Assembly (NCBI RefSeq): GCF_016904885.1
Contig: NZ_JADWYI010000001.1
Coordinates: forward strand, 7,559,224 to 7,623,223
Direction: 5' to 3'
Source of the DNA: Archangium primigenium
Lineage (GTDB): Bacteria; Myxococcota; Myxococcia; Myxococcales; Myxococcaceae
Length of the DNA: 64,000 nucleotides
How positions within the stretch are numbered: the stretch's first letter is position 1; the number at the start of each line of letters is the position of its first letter. Below the pieces are notes generated by a model. It was not told the origin of the DNA. It did no database searches and saw only the letters and a program-made list of their open reading frames with translations. Shown here in pieces: positions 10,239 to 18,983 of this stretch. Both the position numbers and the translations under genes were made by a program.

Positions 10239-11348
10239 TCACAGCGACGGGCGCAGGACGTGCGCGTAGGCCTCGAGCGTCGCCTCCGCGCACCGCGCCC
10301 AGGTGAAGCGGGCCGCGCGCGCCCGTCCCCGCTCCACCCACCGCCGCCGCTCGTCCTCCGAGCGCATCAGCGTGTCCAGGGCGTGCGCCAGACCCTCGGT
10401 GTCCTCCGGCCGCACCGCCCACGCGCCCTCGCCGCACACCTCGGGCGTAGCCCCCGTCGTGGACACGATGGCGGGCGTGCCCAGGCGCATCGCCTCCAGG
10501 GGCGGCAGGCCGAAGCCCTCGTAGCGCGAGGGAAAGGCGAACACCGTGGCCCGGCGCATCAGCGCGTAGAAGATGGACTCGGGCTGGTAGCCCAGCGTGC
10601 GGATGTCATGGCCCTGGGCCCGCAGGCGATCCACCCGCGACTCCACCTCGCCCGAGCCGAACCAGCGCTGGCCCACCATCACCAGGGGCAGCCGCTGGCC
10701 CCGCGCCGCGAGCCGCTCGAGGGCCTCCAGCACCTGGCGCACGTTCTTGCGCACGTCCAGGGAGCCCGCGTACAGCACGAAGCGCTCGGGCAGGCCCATC
10801 GCGTCCAGGAAGTCGCGCGCCGAGTCCTCCAGGCCATGGGCGTCCACGTGGTCCACCCCGTTGTAGGTGACGGCCACCTTGTCCGCGACCTCCGGGTGGC
10901 GCGCGAGCAGATCGTCCCGGGTGCACGCGCTCACGCACAGGATGCGATCGGCCACCCGCACGCTCCGGGCGAGCCACCCCTGGAACTGCCAGCGGTAGGC
11001 GCGCGACACCGTGTCCGGCATGAGCAGCGGAATCACGTCGTGCACGGTGAGCACGTAGGGCATGCCCGGGGTGCGCACGAGCGGCAGGTTGAAGTTGCCG
11101 AGCGCGTGGAAGAGCCGCGCCCGCGAGCCGCGCAGCGCCTGGGGCAGCCGGCCCACGGCATAGGCGGTGCGACCCAGGGTCCCGCGTGGATCCTCCCCCG
11201 ACACCCGGGCCCCCAGACGCTCCAGCGCCACCCCGCGCGCGCTCAGCGCCCCGGCCAGGCAGTGCGTGTACAGACCGATGCCCGTGATGGGCTCGTCCCA
11301 CAAACTCGCGTCGAAAGCGACAGGACCGATGGACACGGGGCGCCTCAT
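10239..11348 (-). CDS. GT4-family glycosyltransferase
   Basis: This 369-residue GT-B-fold enzyme has an N-terminal acceptor domain with D-E-P-I-T-G-I-G-L-Y (the glycine-rich acceptor/donor loop) and V-L-T-V-H-D-V-I-P. The C-terminal donor domain has L-Y-A-G-S-L-D-V-R-K-N and the E-x7-E retaining motif in S-R-Y-E-G-F-G-L-P-P-L-E-A-M. The family transfers a sugar from a nucleotide-sugar to a lipid-linked or polysaccharide acceptor in the cytoplasm; the sugar cannot be told from sequence. It is divergently transcribed from the double GT4 gene, with only 31 bp between the two start codons, so their promoters must overlap or lie inside the partner genes. Confidence 0.88.
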   Translation of the reverse strand: MRRPVSIGPVAFDASLWDEPITGIGLYTHCLAGALSARGVALERLGARVSGEDPRGTLGRTAYAVGRLPQALRGSRARLFHALGNFNLPLVRTPGMPYVLTVHDVIPLLMPDTVSRAYRWQFQGWLARSVRVADRILCVSACTRDDLLARHPEVADKVAVTYNGVDHVDAHGLEDSARDFLDAMGLPERFVLYAGSLDVRKNVRQVLEALERLAARGQRLPLVMVGQRWFGSGEVESRVDRLRAQGHDIRTLGYQPESIFYALMRRATVFAFPSRYEGFGLPPLEAMRLGTPAIVSTTGATPEVCGEGAWAVRPEDTEGLAHALDTLMRSEDERRRWVERGRARAARFTWARCAEATLEAYAHVLRPSL

Positions 11349-11379
11349 AACACGGCGCTGTGATAGGCAACGGGGCCCT

Positions 11380-13623
11380 ATGGCGGTCCATCAGCTCATT
11401 CCAAGCTTCGTGGCGGGAGACGCCACCGGCCAGGCGGCGCTGCACCTGCAAGGGCTCCTGCGCCAGTTGGGCCATGCGGGCGAGCTCCACGCGGCCGAGG
11501 TGGGCAAGGGACTGGATTCCCTGGCCCTGCCCGTGTCGGCGCTGCGCCCGGCGCCGGAGGACCTCGTCCTCTACCACCACGGCATCGCCTCGCCGTTGAG
11601 CGGTCGGCTGCTGCACCTGCCCTGCCGCCGCGGCCTCGTCTTCCACAACATCAGCCCCGCGAGCGCCTACGCGGGCACGCCCCTGGCCGAGGCGCTCGTG
11701 GCGGGCCGCGCCCAGCTCGCCGCGATGGCGCCCTTCGTGGACGTGGCGCTGGGGGTGTCGGACTACAACGGCGCCGAGCTGCGCGCGGCGGGCTACCGCG
11801 ACGTGCACACCGTGCCGCTCTTCGTGGAGCCGGCGCGCTTTTCCCGCGAGGCCGCGGACGCGGCGATGCTCGCGCGGCTGGCCGGCCCCGGCCCCGTGGT
11901 GCTGTCGGTGAGCCGGGTGGCGCCGCACAAGCGCTTCGAGGACCTGCTCGCGCTGCACGCCGAGGTGCTGAAGCTGCGTCCCCAGGCGCGCCTGCTCCTC
12001 GTGGGGGGCTACGAGCCGGGCAGCCGCTACTTCCAGTCCCTGCGGCGCACGGCGCGGGGCCTGTCCGGGGTGCACTTCCTCGGCCGGCTCGACCATGCCC
12101 AGCTCGTGGCGGCCTACCGCTCCGCCCAGGTCTTCGTCTCCATGAGCGAGCACGAGGGCTTCGGCGTGCCGCTCATCGAGGCCATGGCCGCCGAGGTGCC
12201 GGTGCTCGCCTATGGCGCGGCGGCCGTGCCCGAGACGCTCGGGGGCGCGGGCATCGCCTTCGACGAGAAGCGCTTCTCCCTGCTCGCGGAGCTGGTGGTG
12301 GAGGTATGCGAGGAGCGGGGCCTGCGCGAGGGCCTGCTCGCGGGCCAGACGCGGCGCCTGAAGGACTTCTCCCCCGAGGCCACCCGCACGGCGCTCGCGC
12401 GGGCCCTGGAGACGGTGCTGCCCCGGCCCGTGCCCCGGCGCCGGGCCCCGCAGGCCCGTCCCCGGGTGGCCTTCGTGGTGCAGCGCTACGGCGAGGTGAC
12501 GGGCGGCGCCGAGCGCCACGCCCAGCAGGTGGTGGAGCAGCTCTCACCGCACTGGGACGTCACCGTGCTCACCACGTGCGCGAAGAACCACCTCACCTGG
12601 GAGAACGCCTTCCCCATGGGCGAGCAGCACGACGCGGCGGGCGTGCGCGTGGTGCGCTTCCCGGTGACGCGCACGCGCCACATCCGTCCCTTCAACGCCC
12701 TGTCCCGGCAGGTGTTCGACCGGAAGCTGGAGCGGCTGCGCGAGGAGCACTGGGTGGCCGAGCAGGGCCCGGTGGTGCCCGGCCTGCTCACGCACCTGGA
12801 CACCCACGCCCGCGACTACGACGGCTTCGTCTTCTTCACCTACCTGTACGCGCCCACGGTGTGGGGTCTGCCCCTGGTGGCCGACCGCGCGCTGCTCATC
12901 CCCACCGCGCACGACGAGCCGCCCATCCGCTTCGGCGTGTACAAGGACGTCTTCGAGCGCCCCGCGGCCCTGCTGTGCAACACCCCCGAGGAGGTGGGGC
13001 TCATCGAGCGCTACTTCCCGCACCACGCTCCGGCGCGGGTGGTGGGCGTGGGCGTGGACGTGCCGGGCACACCCGATCCCCAGCGCTTCCGCGAGCGCCA
13101 CGGGCTGCGCGCCCCCTACCTGCTCTTCCTGGGGCGGCTGGAGGCGGGCAAGGGCATCCCCGAGCTGCTCGCGCACTACCGGCAGCTGCGCGCCCGCTAC
13201 CACGACGCGCCGGACCTGGTGCTCGCGGGCGAGGCGCACATGGAGCTGGGCGGCGAGGGCGTGCACGCCGTGGGCCGCTTGAGCGAGCAGGAGAAGTACG
13301 ACGCGCTCGCCGGCGCGATGATGGTGACGGTGCCCTCGCGCTACGAGAGCCTGTCGCTGCTCACGCTGGAGGCCTTCGCCGTGGGCACGCCGGTGCTCGT
13401 CAACGGGCACTCGGAGGTGCTCGTGGGCCAGGTGGAGCGCAGCGGCGCGGGGCGCGTCTACACGGACCTCGAGTCGTTCATCACCGGCCTGCGCGAGGTG
13501 GGCGAGCAGCGCACGGCGCTGGGCCGCAATGCCCGCGCCTACGCCACGCGCCACACGTGGCCCCGCGTGGTGGACGCCTACCGCGAGGAAATGGACCGCA
13601 TCATCCGGGAGAAGAGCCGATGA
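11380..13623 (+). CDS. Tandem-domain GT4 glycosyltransferase
   Basis: From ATG 11380 this is a 747-residue protein made of two complete GT-B enzymes. Domain 1 (about 1-350) has F-V-A-G-D-A-T-G-Q-A, V-S-R-V-A-P-H-K-R-F-E-D and S-E-H-E-G-F-G-V-P-L-I-E-A-M. Domain 2 (about 365-747) restarts with V-A-F-V-V-Q-R-Y-G-E-V-T-G-G-A-E-R-H and has F-L-G-R-L-E-A-G-K-G and S-R-Y-E-S-L-S-L-L-T-L-E-A-F. Both retain the E-x7-E donor motif, so it may add two sugars in succession to a cell-surface polysaccharide. Its stop codon overlaps the next start by ATGA, indicating translational coupling. Longer upstream starts would run into the divergent gene and are not supported. Confidence 0.88.
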   Translation: MAVHQLIPSFVAGDATGQAALHLQGLLRQLGHAGELHAAEVGKGLDSLALPVSALRPAPEDLVLYHHGIASPLSGRLLHLPCRRGLVFHNISPASAYAGTPLAEALVAGRAQLAAMAPFVDVALGVSDYNGAELRAAGYRDVHTVPLFVEPARFSREAADAAMLARLAGPGPVVLSVSRVAPHKRFEDLLALHAEVLKLRPQARLLLVGGYEPGSRYFQSLRRTARGLSGVHFLGRLDHAQLVAAYRSAQVFVSMSEHEGFGVPLIEAMAAEVPVLAYGAAAVPETLGGAGIAFDEKRFSLLAELVVEVCEERGLREGLLAGQTRRLKDFSPEATRTALARALETVLPRPVPRRRAPQARPRVAFVVQRYGEVTGGAERHAQQVVEQLSPHWDVTVLTTCAKNHLTWENAFPMGEQHDAAGVRVVRFPVTRTRHIRPFNALSRQVFDRKLERLREEHWVAEQGPVVPGLLTHLDTHARDYDGFVFFTYLYAPTVWGLPLVADRALLIPTAHDEPPIRFGVYKDVFERPAALLCNTPEEVGLIERYFPHHAPARVVGVGVDVPGTPDPQRFRERHGLRAPYLLFLGRLEAGKGIPELLAHYRQLRARYHDAPDLVLAGEAHMELGGEGVHAVGRLSEQEKYDALAGAMMVTVPSRYESLSLLTLEAFAVGTPVLVNGHSEVLVGQVERSGAGRVYTDLESFITGLREVGEQRTALGRNARAYATRHTWPRVVDAYREEMDRIIREKSR

Positions 13624-14066
13624 AGTTGATGGGACGTGACATCCCCGCGCGCGAGCTGCTCGCGCGCCTCGAGGAGCGGCTGCGCACACGGGGCCTCGCC
13701 TCGTCGGAGCCGGTGGAGCCCCCGGCGTCGGGCGTGGAGCCCCGGGTGGACCCGCTCGCCTTCAACCTGCGCGCCCTGGAGGAGCACACGGACGCCACGC
13801 GGGCCCTGCCGCTGCACACCCACCGGGGGGGCGCGGGCCAGCTCGTCCTGGTGGCCAAGTGGGCCTTCCGCCAGACGTGCCAGGTCTTCATCAACGAGAC
13901 CCTCGGCCGCCAGCGCGCCTTCAACGGCCACGTGCGGGACTCCTACGCCCAACTGTCCGCCGAGGTCGTGCGGCTGCGCGCCGAGGTGGAGTCACTGCGC
14001 GCCGCCCAGCCCCCCGCCGAGCCGGCCCCGGCGCCCCGCGCCCCGCGCAAGCGCAAGAAGCCGTAG
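13620..14066 (+). CDS. Small coiled-coil protein coupled to the double glycosyltransferase
   Basis: This 148-residue protein starts in an ATGA overlap with the preceding stop. The N-terminus is helical and charged (D-I-P-A-R-E-L-L-A-R-L-E-E-R-L). The middle contains F-N-L-R-A-L-E-E-H and W-A-F-R-Q-T-C-Q-V-F-I-N-E-T-L, and a coiled coil (V-V-R-L-R-A-E-V-E-S-L-R) precedes a basic Pro/Lys tail. It resembles the helical N-terminal module often seen in front of SAM methyltransferases of polysaccharide clusters, here without the catalytic domain. That suggests a scaffold or chain-length partner for the glycosyltransferase, by context only. Confidence 0.75.
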   Translation: MKLMGRDIPARELLARLEERLRTRGLASSEPVEPPASGVEPRVDPLAFNLRALEEHTDATRALPLHTHRGGAGQLVLVAKWAFRQTCQVFINETLGRQRAFNGHVRDSYAQLSAEVVRLRAEVESLRAAQPPAEPAPAPRAPRKRKKP

Positions 14067-14219
14067 CGGCCAGACGAGGGCTCGCCACCTGGGGAAAAGG
14101 GGGACAAACACCCCTGGGCCGGGCGTTCAAGTCCGCTTGCTTTCCAGTGGGCAACTCGCGAAATAGGCGATCGAGAACGTCGTTTTGCCCGGTTGCCTTC
14201 GACCCAAGGCCCCAGAGAC

Positions 14220-17200
14220 ATGCGCTCCTTGAACGCCCTTTCCTCCCCCGATGGCCCCACGCTGACCCTCGGCCTGCCCGACTTCAGCTTCGAGGACCTG
14301 TACCGCCCCCGCGGCTTGCGCCGGCTGTCCGAGCGCTTCGACGCCCAACTCGCCGCGGACGAGCCCGCGCTTTTCCAGCTCTTCGACGCCTACCGCAAGT
14401 CTGGCGGCCAGAGCACCAAGGGGCCCGCCGAGTCCGAGCTGCTCATCCGCGTGGCCCGCCACATCTCGGCCTTCATCTCCCGGCTGTTCGGCCTGGAGGC
14501 GGACGCGGACCGGCTCGCCCGGGCGCTCAAGAGCGAGCTGCCCCTGTTCGACTTCAAGCGCGAGTTCATCACCCGCCGCGTCTTCAAGAAGAACGCCCCG
14601 GACCGCCCCACCCTGGCGGAGTACCCCTCGCTCGACGCGCGCATGCGGCTCATGCTGTCGCTCGCCTTCCCCGAGGCGCTCGCCAGTGACGACGTGGAGC
14701 GCGCCCTGGCCGAGTCGCTGCTCACGCTCATGGACCTGGAGCGGCTGTTCTCCGGCAGCATGGGCAACCTGCCGCCGCTCACCCCCGAGCAGTCGGAGCT
14801 CTTGCGCGTGAAGTGGACGGGCGTGCGCGCCGCGCTCCTGTCCTCGCCCGAGGGCAAGGAGGCGTTCGGCTCCAGCCTCGTCACCCAGGGCGAGGACACG
14901 GCCGAGCTGCAGTCGGTGCGCAACCTCCTGGCGCTCGCGGACCGCTGGACGTACGCGCGCGCCCTGCACCCGGAGATGAAGGAGCTGTTCCACAAGTGGC
15001 CCACGCACCGCGTGCCCAAGCCGCTGGTGTTCGATCAGCTCGTCACCCTGGAGCGCCCGGACACGAACATCCCGGAGATCACCCAGGGCTCGGACCACCA
15101 CCTGCGCTACCGCGACGGCTTCAAGCTGACGGACCCGCGCGGCACCCAGCGCGAGGTGATGGGGGAAGTGGACTACTGCGTCATCTGCCACGAGCGGCAG
15201 AAGGACTCGTGCTCCACGGGCTTCGTGGCCAAGGATCCGGTGGCCGAGGGCCACACGTTCAAGAAGAACCCGCTGGGCATCCCGCTCACGGGCTGTCCGC
15301 TGGACGAGCGCATCTCCGAGGCGCACGCCCTCAAGCGCGAGGGCAACTCCATCGGCTCGCTGGCGATGGTCATCCTGGACAACCCCATGTGCCCGGGCAC
15401 CGGCCACCGCATCTGCAACGACTGCATGAAGGCGTGCGTCTTCCAGAAGCAGGAGCCGGTCAACATCCCCATGGTGGAGACGGCGGCCCTCACGGACGTG
15501 CTGGCGCTGCCCTGGGGCTTCGAGATCTACGGCCTGCTCACGCGCTGGAACCCGCTCAACGTGCGCCAGCCGTACGCGCGGCCGTACGTGGGCCGCAACA
15601 TGCTCGTGGTGGGCATGGGCCCGGCCGGCTACACGCTCGCGCACTACCTGCTCAACGAGGGCTTCGGCGTGGTGGGCGTGGACGGCTTGAAGATCGAGCC
15701 CTTCCCGGACGAGCTGGTGGGCCGCAAGGGCCACGCGCTCAAGCCCATCCATGACTGGCGCGCGCTCACGCGCCAGCTCGACGAGCGCATCCAGGAGGGC
15801 TTTGGCGGCGTGTCCGAGTACGGCATCACCGTGCGCTGGGACAAGAACTTCCTCACGCTCATGCACCTGACGCTCGAGCGGCGCGAGAACCTGCGCATCT
15901 ACGGCGGCGTGCGCTTCGGTGGCACGCTCACCATCGACGACGCGTGGAAGATGGGCTTCGACCACATCGCGATCGCGGCGGGCGCGGGCAAGCCCACCAT
16001 CATCGGGATGAAGAACAACCTCATCCGGGGCATCCGCAAGGCGAGCGACTTCCTCATGGCGCTGCAGCTCACGGGCGCCTTCAAGCGTGACTCGCTGACC
16101 AACCTCCAGGTGCGCCTGCCGGCGATCGTCATCGGCGGCGGCCTCACCGGCATCGACACCGCCACGGAGCTCCTGGCGTACTACCCGGTGCAGGTGGAGA
16201 AGACGCTCGAGCGGCACGACAAGCTCGTGGCGGACCTGGGCGAGGAGGCGGTGCTCGCGCGGCTGGACGCCGAGGAGAAGAGCACCTACCAGACCTTCCT
16301 GGAGCATGGCCGGGCGGTGCGCGCCGAGCGCGAGGCGGCCCAGAAGGAGGGCCGGGCGCCGGACTTCATCCGCCTGGTGCGCGCGTGGGGCGGCGTGAGC
16401 CTCGTGTACCGCCGGGGGCTCACCGAGTCGCCCGCCTACCGCCTCAACCACGAGGAGGTGGCCAAGGCGTTGGAGGAAGGCATCCGCTTCATCGAGCGCA
16501 TGAGCCCGGTGGAGGCGCTGGCGGACGAGAAGGGCGCGGTGCGGGCCATCCGCTTCGAGCGCATGGTGACCAAGGAGGGCAAGCTGCGCGGCAGCGGCGA
16601 GTTCTTCGAGCTGGCGGCGCGCACGGTGTGCGTGGCGGCCGGCACGGCGCCCAACGTCACCTACGAGAAGGAGTACCCGGGCACGTTCGCGCTGGACGAG
16701 AACCGCGAGTACTTCAAGAGCCACGCGCTCACCGAGACGCCCGAGGGCTTCGGGCTCGCGCAGGTGGAGCCGGTGGAGGACATCGCGGTCAAGACGGGCT
16801 TCTTCACCTCGTACCAGAAGGACGGCCGCTTCATCTCGTACTTCGGCGACAACCACCCCACCTACGCGGGCAACGTGGTGAAGGCCATGGCGAGCGCCAA
16901 GGACGGCTACCCGGAGCTCTCGCGGCTGTTCGCGCGCGAGGTGGCGGCGCTGGACTTCCAGGACGAGCTGGCCCAGGCGCGGCGGGACGAGAAGCTCGCG
17001 GCGCACTTCGGCGCCCTGGACGAGGCCCTGCTCGCGCACGTGGTGACGGTCAACCGGCTCACCCCCACCATCGTGGAGGTGGTGGTCAAGGCGCCCTTCG
17101 CCGCCCAGCACTTCGAGCCCGGCCAGTTCTACCGCCTGCAGAACTTCGAGCGGCTGGCGCCCGTGGTGGACGGCGTGCCGCTCACCATGGAGGGCCTGGC

Positions 17201-18008
17201 GCTCACGGGCGCGTGGGTGGACAAGGAGAAGGGGCTCATGGGCACCATCGTGCTGGAGATGGGCTCCTCGTCCCGGCTGTGCGCGGCGCTCAAGCCCGGC
17301 GAGCCCGTGGCGCTCATGGGCCCCACGGGCGCGCCCACGGAGATCGCCCACAACGAGACGGTGCTCCTGGTGGGCGGAGGCCTCGGCAACGCGGTGCTCT
17401 TCTCCATCGCGCGCTCGCTCAAGCAGGCCGGCTGCAAGGTGGTCTACTTCGCCGGCTTCCGGCAGCGCGCGGACGTCTTCAAGCGCGAGGAGATCGAGGC
17501 CGCCACGGATCAGGTGGTGTGGTCGGTGGACGCGGGCGACATCATCGAGGCGCGGCGTGACCAGGACTCGGCCTTCCGCGGCAACGTGGTGCAGGCGATG
17601 CTCGCCTACGCCAAGGGCGAGCTGAGCGCGGCCCCCGTGGTCTCCTTCAGCCAGGTGGATCGCATCATCGCCATCGGCTCGGACCGGATGATGCGCGCGG
17701 TGCAGGAGGCGCGGCACAACGTGCTCAAGCCCTACCTCAAGCCGGACCACGAGGCGCTGGGCTCCATCAACTCGCCCATGCAGTGCATGATGAAGGAGAT
17801 CTGCGCCCAGTGCCTGCAGCGGCACGTGGATCCGAAGACGGGCAAGGAGACGTGGGTGTTCTCCTGCTTCAACCAGGATCAGCGCCTGGACGACGTGGAC
17901 TTCGCCAACCTCAACCAGCGCCTGCGCGGCAACACGGTCCTGGAGAAGATGTCGGACCTGTTCCTGGCGCAGCTGCTCAAGAAGGCGCCCCAGTTGCGGC
18001 GCGTGTAG
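14220..18008 (+). CDS. Single-chain NfnAB-like iron-sulfur flavoprotein (GltD-like plus PyrK/FNR-like)
   Basis: The ATG at 14220 gives 1262 residues; an upstream TTG at 14193 is less likely. About 310 N-terminal residues are helical and unassigned. From C320 a GltD/NfnB-like half follows: C-V-I-C-H-E-R-Q-K-D-S-C, G-C-P-L-D-E-R and M-C-P-G-T-G-H-R-I-C-N-D-C-M-K-A-C for iron-sulfur clusters, V-V-G-M-G-P-A-G-Y at about 463 for FAD, and V-I-G-G-G-L-T-G-I-D at about 636 for NAD(P). From about 940 a ferredoxin-reductase half appears (F-E-P-G-Q-F-Y-R-L, L-V-G-G-G-L-G-N-A). A PyrK-type [2Fe-2S] cysteine set (C-M-M-K-E-I-C-A-Q-C and a later C-F-N) ends the chain. In Nfn these halves are separate subunits that exchange electrons between NADH, NADPH and ferredoxin. 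The true reaction here is unknown. Confidence 0.82.
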   Translation: MRSLNALSSPDGPTLTLGLPDFSFEDLYRPRGLRRLSERFDAQLAADEPALFQLFDAYRKSGGQSTKGPAESELLIRVARHISAFISRLFGLEADADRLARALKSELPLFDFKREFITRRVFKKNAPDRPTLAEYPSLDARMRLMLSLAFPEALASDDVERALAESLLTLMDLERLFSGSMGNLPPLTPEQSELLRVKWTGVRAALLSSPEGKEAFGSSLVTQGEDTAELQSVRNLLALADRWTYARALHPEMKELFHKWPTHRVPKPLVFDQLVTLERPDTNIPEITQGSDHHLRYRDGFKLTDPRGTQREVMGEVDYCVICHERQKDSCSTGFVAKDPVAEGHTFKKNPLGIPLTGCPLDERISEAHALKREGNSIGSLAMVILDNPMCPGTGHRICNDCMKACVFQKQEPVNIPMVETAALTDVLALPWGFEIYGLLTRWNPLNVRQPYARPYVGRNMLVVGMGPAGYTLAHYLLNEGFGVVGVDGLKIEPFPDELVGRKGHALKPIHDWRALTRQLDERIQEGFGGVSEYGITVRWDKNFLTLMHLTLERRENLRIYGGVRFGGTLTIDDAWKMGFDHIAIAAGAGKPTIIGMKNNLIRGIRKASDFLMALQLTGAFKRDSLTNLQVRLPAIVIGGGLTGIDTATELLAYYPVQVEKTLERHDKLVADLGEEAVLARLDAEEKSTYQTFLEHGRAVRAEREAAQKEGRAPDFIRLVRAWGGVSLVYRRGLTESPAYRLNHEEVAKALEEGIRFIERMSPVEALADEKGAVRAIRFERMVTKEGKLRGSGEFFELAARTVCVAAGTAPNVTYEKEYPGTFALDENREYFKSHALTETPEGFGLAQVEPVEDIAVKTGFFTSYQKDGRFISYFGDNHPTYAGNVVKAMASAKDGYPELSRLFAREVAALDFQDELAQARRDEKLAAHFGALDEALLAHVVTVNRLTPTIVEVVVKAPFAAQHFEPGQFYRLQNFERLAPVVDGVPLTMEGLALTGAWVDKEKGLMGTIVLEMGSSSRLCAALKPGEPVALMGPTGAPTEIAHNETVLLVGGGLGNAVLFSIARSLKQAGCKVVYFAGFRQRADVFKREEIEAATDQVVWSVDAGDIIEARRDQDSAFRGNVVQAMLAYAKGELSAAPVVSFSQVDRIIAIGSDRMMRAVQEARHNVLKPYLKPDHEALGSINSPMQCMMKEICAQCLQRHVDPKTGKETWVFSCFNQDQRLDDVDFANLNQRLRGNTVLEKMSDLFLAQLLKKAPQLRRV

Positions 18009-18015
18009 CCCCTCG

Positions 18016-18039
18016 GGGCGGGGCCCCCGCGCCCCGCCC
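18016..18039. terminator. GC hairpin between convergent genes
   Basis: GGGCGGGG (18016-18023) pairs with CCCCGCCC (18032-18039) around an 8-base loop, between the flavoprotein stop and the stop of the minus-strand lipoprotein. There is no T-tract, so it may need Rho or may only pause polymerase. Confidence 0.45.
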
Positions 18040-18059
18040 TTCCCGGCTCCTTGCCCCTC

Positions 18060-18749
18060 CTACTGGGCCTTGCCGCCGAAGGAGCGGAGCATGTCCTGGT
18101 AGTTGGCCATCAGGTCCTTCTCGCGGGTGAGGACCAGGTCCACGTTGGCGTCGCCGTGCAGCTTGCGCACGGAGACGAGCTGCTCGGTCTCCTGGACGCG
18201 CTGGCGCAGGATGTCGATCTGCGGCGCCAGCTCGGCGGCCTGCTCGGGCTTGAGCCGGGCCTGCATCTCCTGCAGCTTCTTGAGCTCCGAGGACAGGTCC
18301 AGCATCGTCCCCATGTGCCGCTGGGTGATGACGTCCGTGACGATGACGCCGATGCGGTTGACGTCCTCCCAGCTCAGGCCCGCGTCCTGGCGCGCCTGGG
18401 TCTCCAGCTCCGCCTTGCTCTCGATGGACTTCAGGGACTCGCCGGCCCCCGGGCTCTTGTCCTCCGGCGGGGCCGTCCCCTGCCGCCGGGCGCGCGCCGC
18501 CTGGAGCGACTGGGCCATGGCCGCGTAGGAGGACTGCACCGTCCGCTGGTAGACGACATAGGCGTCCAGCTTCACCGGAGTGAGGACGTAGGGGGTGGTG
18601 TCATCGAAGACATCGGGCGCCCCGGCCGCCCGCGGCGCATCCCCGGCCACGGGCTCCCGGGCGGCACCGCCAGGGGCCACGGGCTCGTCCTTCTTGCATC
18701 CCGCCCACACACCAGCGGTCACCACCACCACGAACAGCCACGAGCGCAT
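18060..18749 (-). CDS. Lipoprotein with coiled-coil region, function unknown
   Basis: The ATG at 18749 behind GGGAGG gives 229 residues. The lipoprotein signal R-S-W-L-F-V-V-V-V-T-A-G-V-W-A-G-C-K-K-D ends at a Cys near residue 18; the K-K-D following suggests it is not a simple inner-membrane-retained type. A Pro/Ala linker leads into helical segments (Y-Q-R-T-V-Q-S-S-Y-A-A-M, L-S-S-E-L-K-K-L-Q-E-M-Q-A-R-L, L-R-Q-R-V-Q-E-T-E-Q-L) that look like coiled coils. I do not recognise the family. It is divergent from sixA across 234 bp and convergent with the large flavoprotein. Confidence 0.78.
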   Translation of the reverse strand: MRSWLFVVVVTAGVWAGCKKDEPVAPGGAAREPVAGDAPRAAGAPDVFDDTTPYVLTPVKLDAYVVYQRTVQSSYAAMAQSLQAARARRQGTAPPEDKSPGAGESLKSIESKAELETQARQDAGLSWEDVNRIGVIVTDVITQRHMGTMLDLSSELKKLQEMQARLKPEQAAELAPQIDILRQRVQETEQLVSVRKLHGDANVDLVLTREKDLMANYQDMLRSFGGKAQ

Positions 18750-18921
18750 CCACGGGCCTCCCAGGGGCCGCCAAGGCCCCCCGCCGTGAAAAGGCCGGAC
18801 TATAGGCCGGGGCGGCGCCCGGGAGCAGCCTCTCCGGCCCCCACCCCACCCCGAAACGCCCCTGGTCGCCTGCTCCCCGACGGACGGGACCTCCCACCAG
18901 CCAACAATCGCCGCATTACCT

Positions 18922-18951
18922 TTGACCAACCCATTCGCGGTCGTGTACGAA
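18922..18951 (+). promoter_or_regulatory. Possible promoter for sixA-cyaY
   Basis: TTGACC (18922-18927) and TACGAA (18946-18951) are separated by 18 bases, about 33 bp before the sixA start. Both hexamers are imperfect. Confidence 0.4.
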
Positions 18952-18983
18952 CCGCGGTCCGTTCAGGCAGCAGTGGAGGCACC

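Noticed and set aside
14127-17825. 1232-residue minus-strand ORF
   Set aside because: It mirrors the flavoprotein gene; the composition (His/Arg/Leu/Val) is typical of antisense frames, and no family motif is present.
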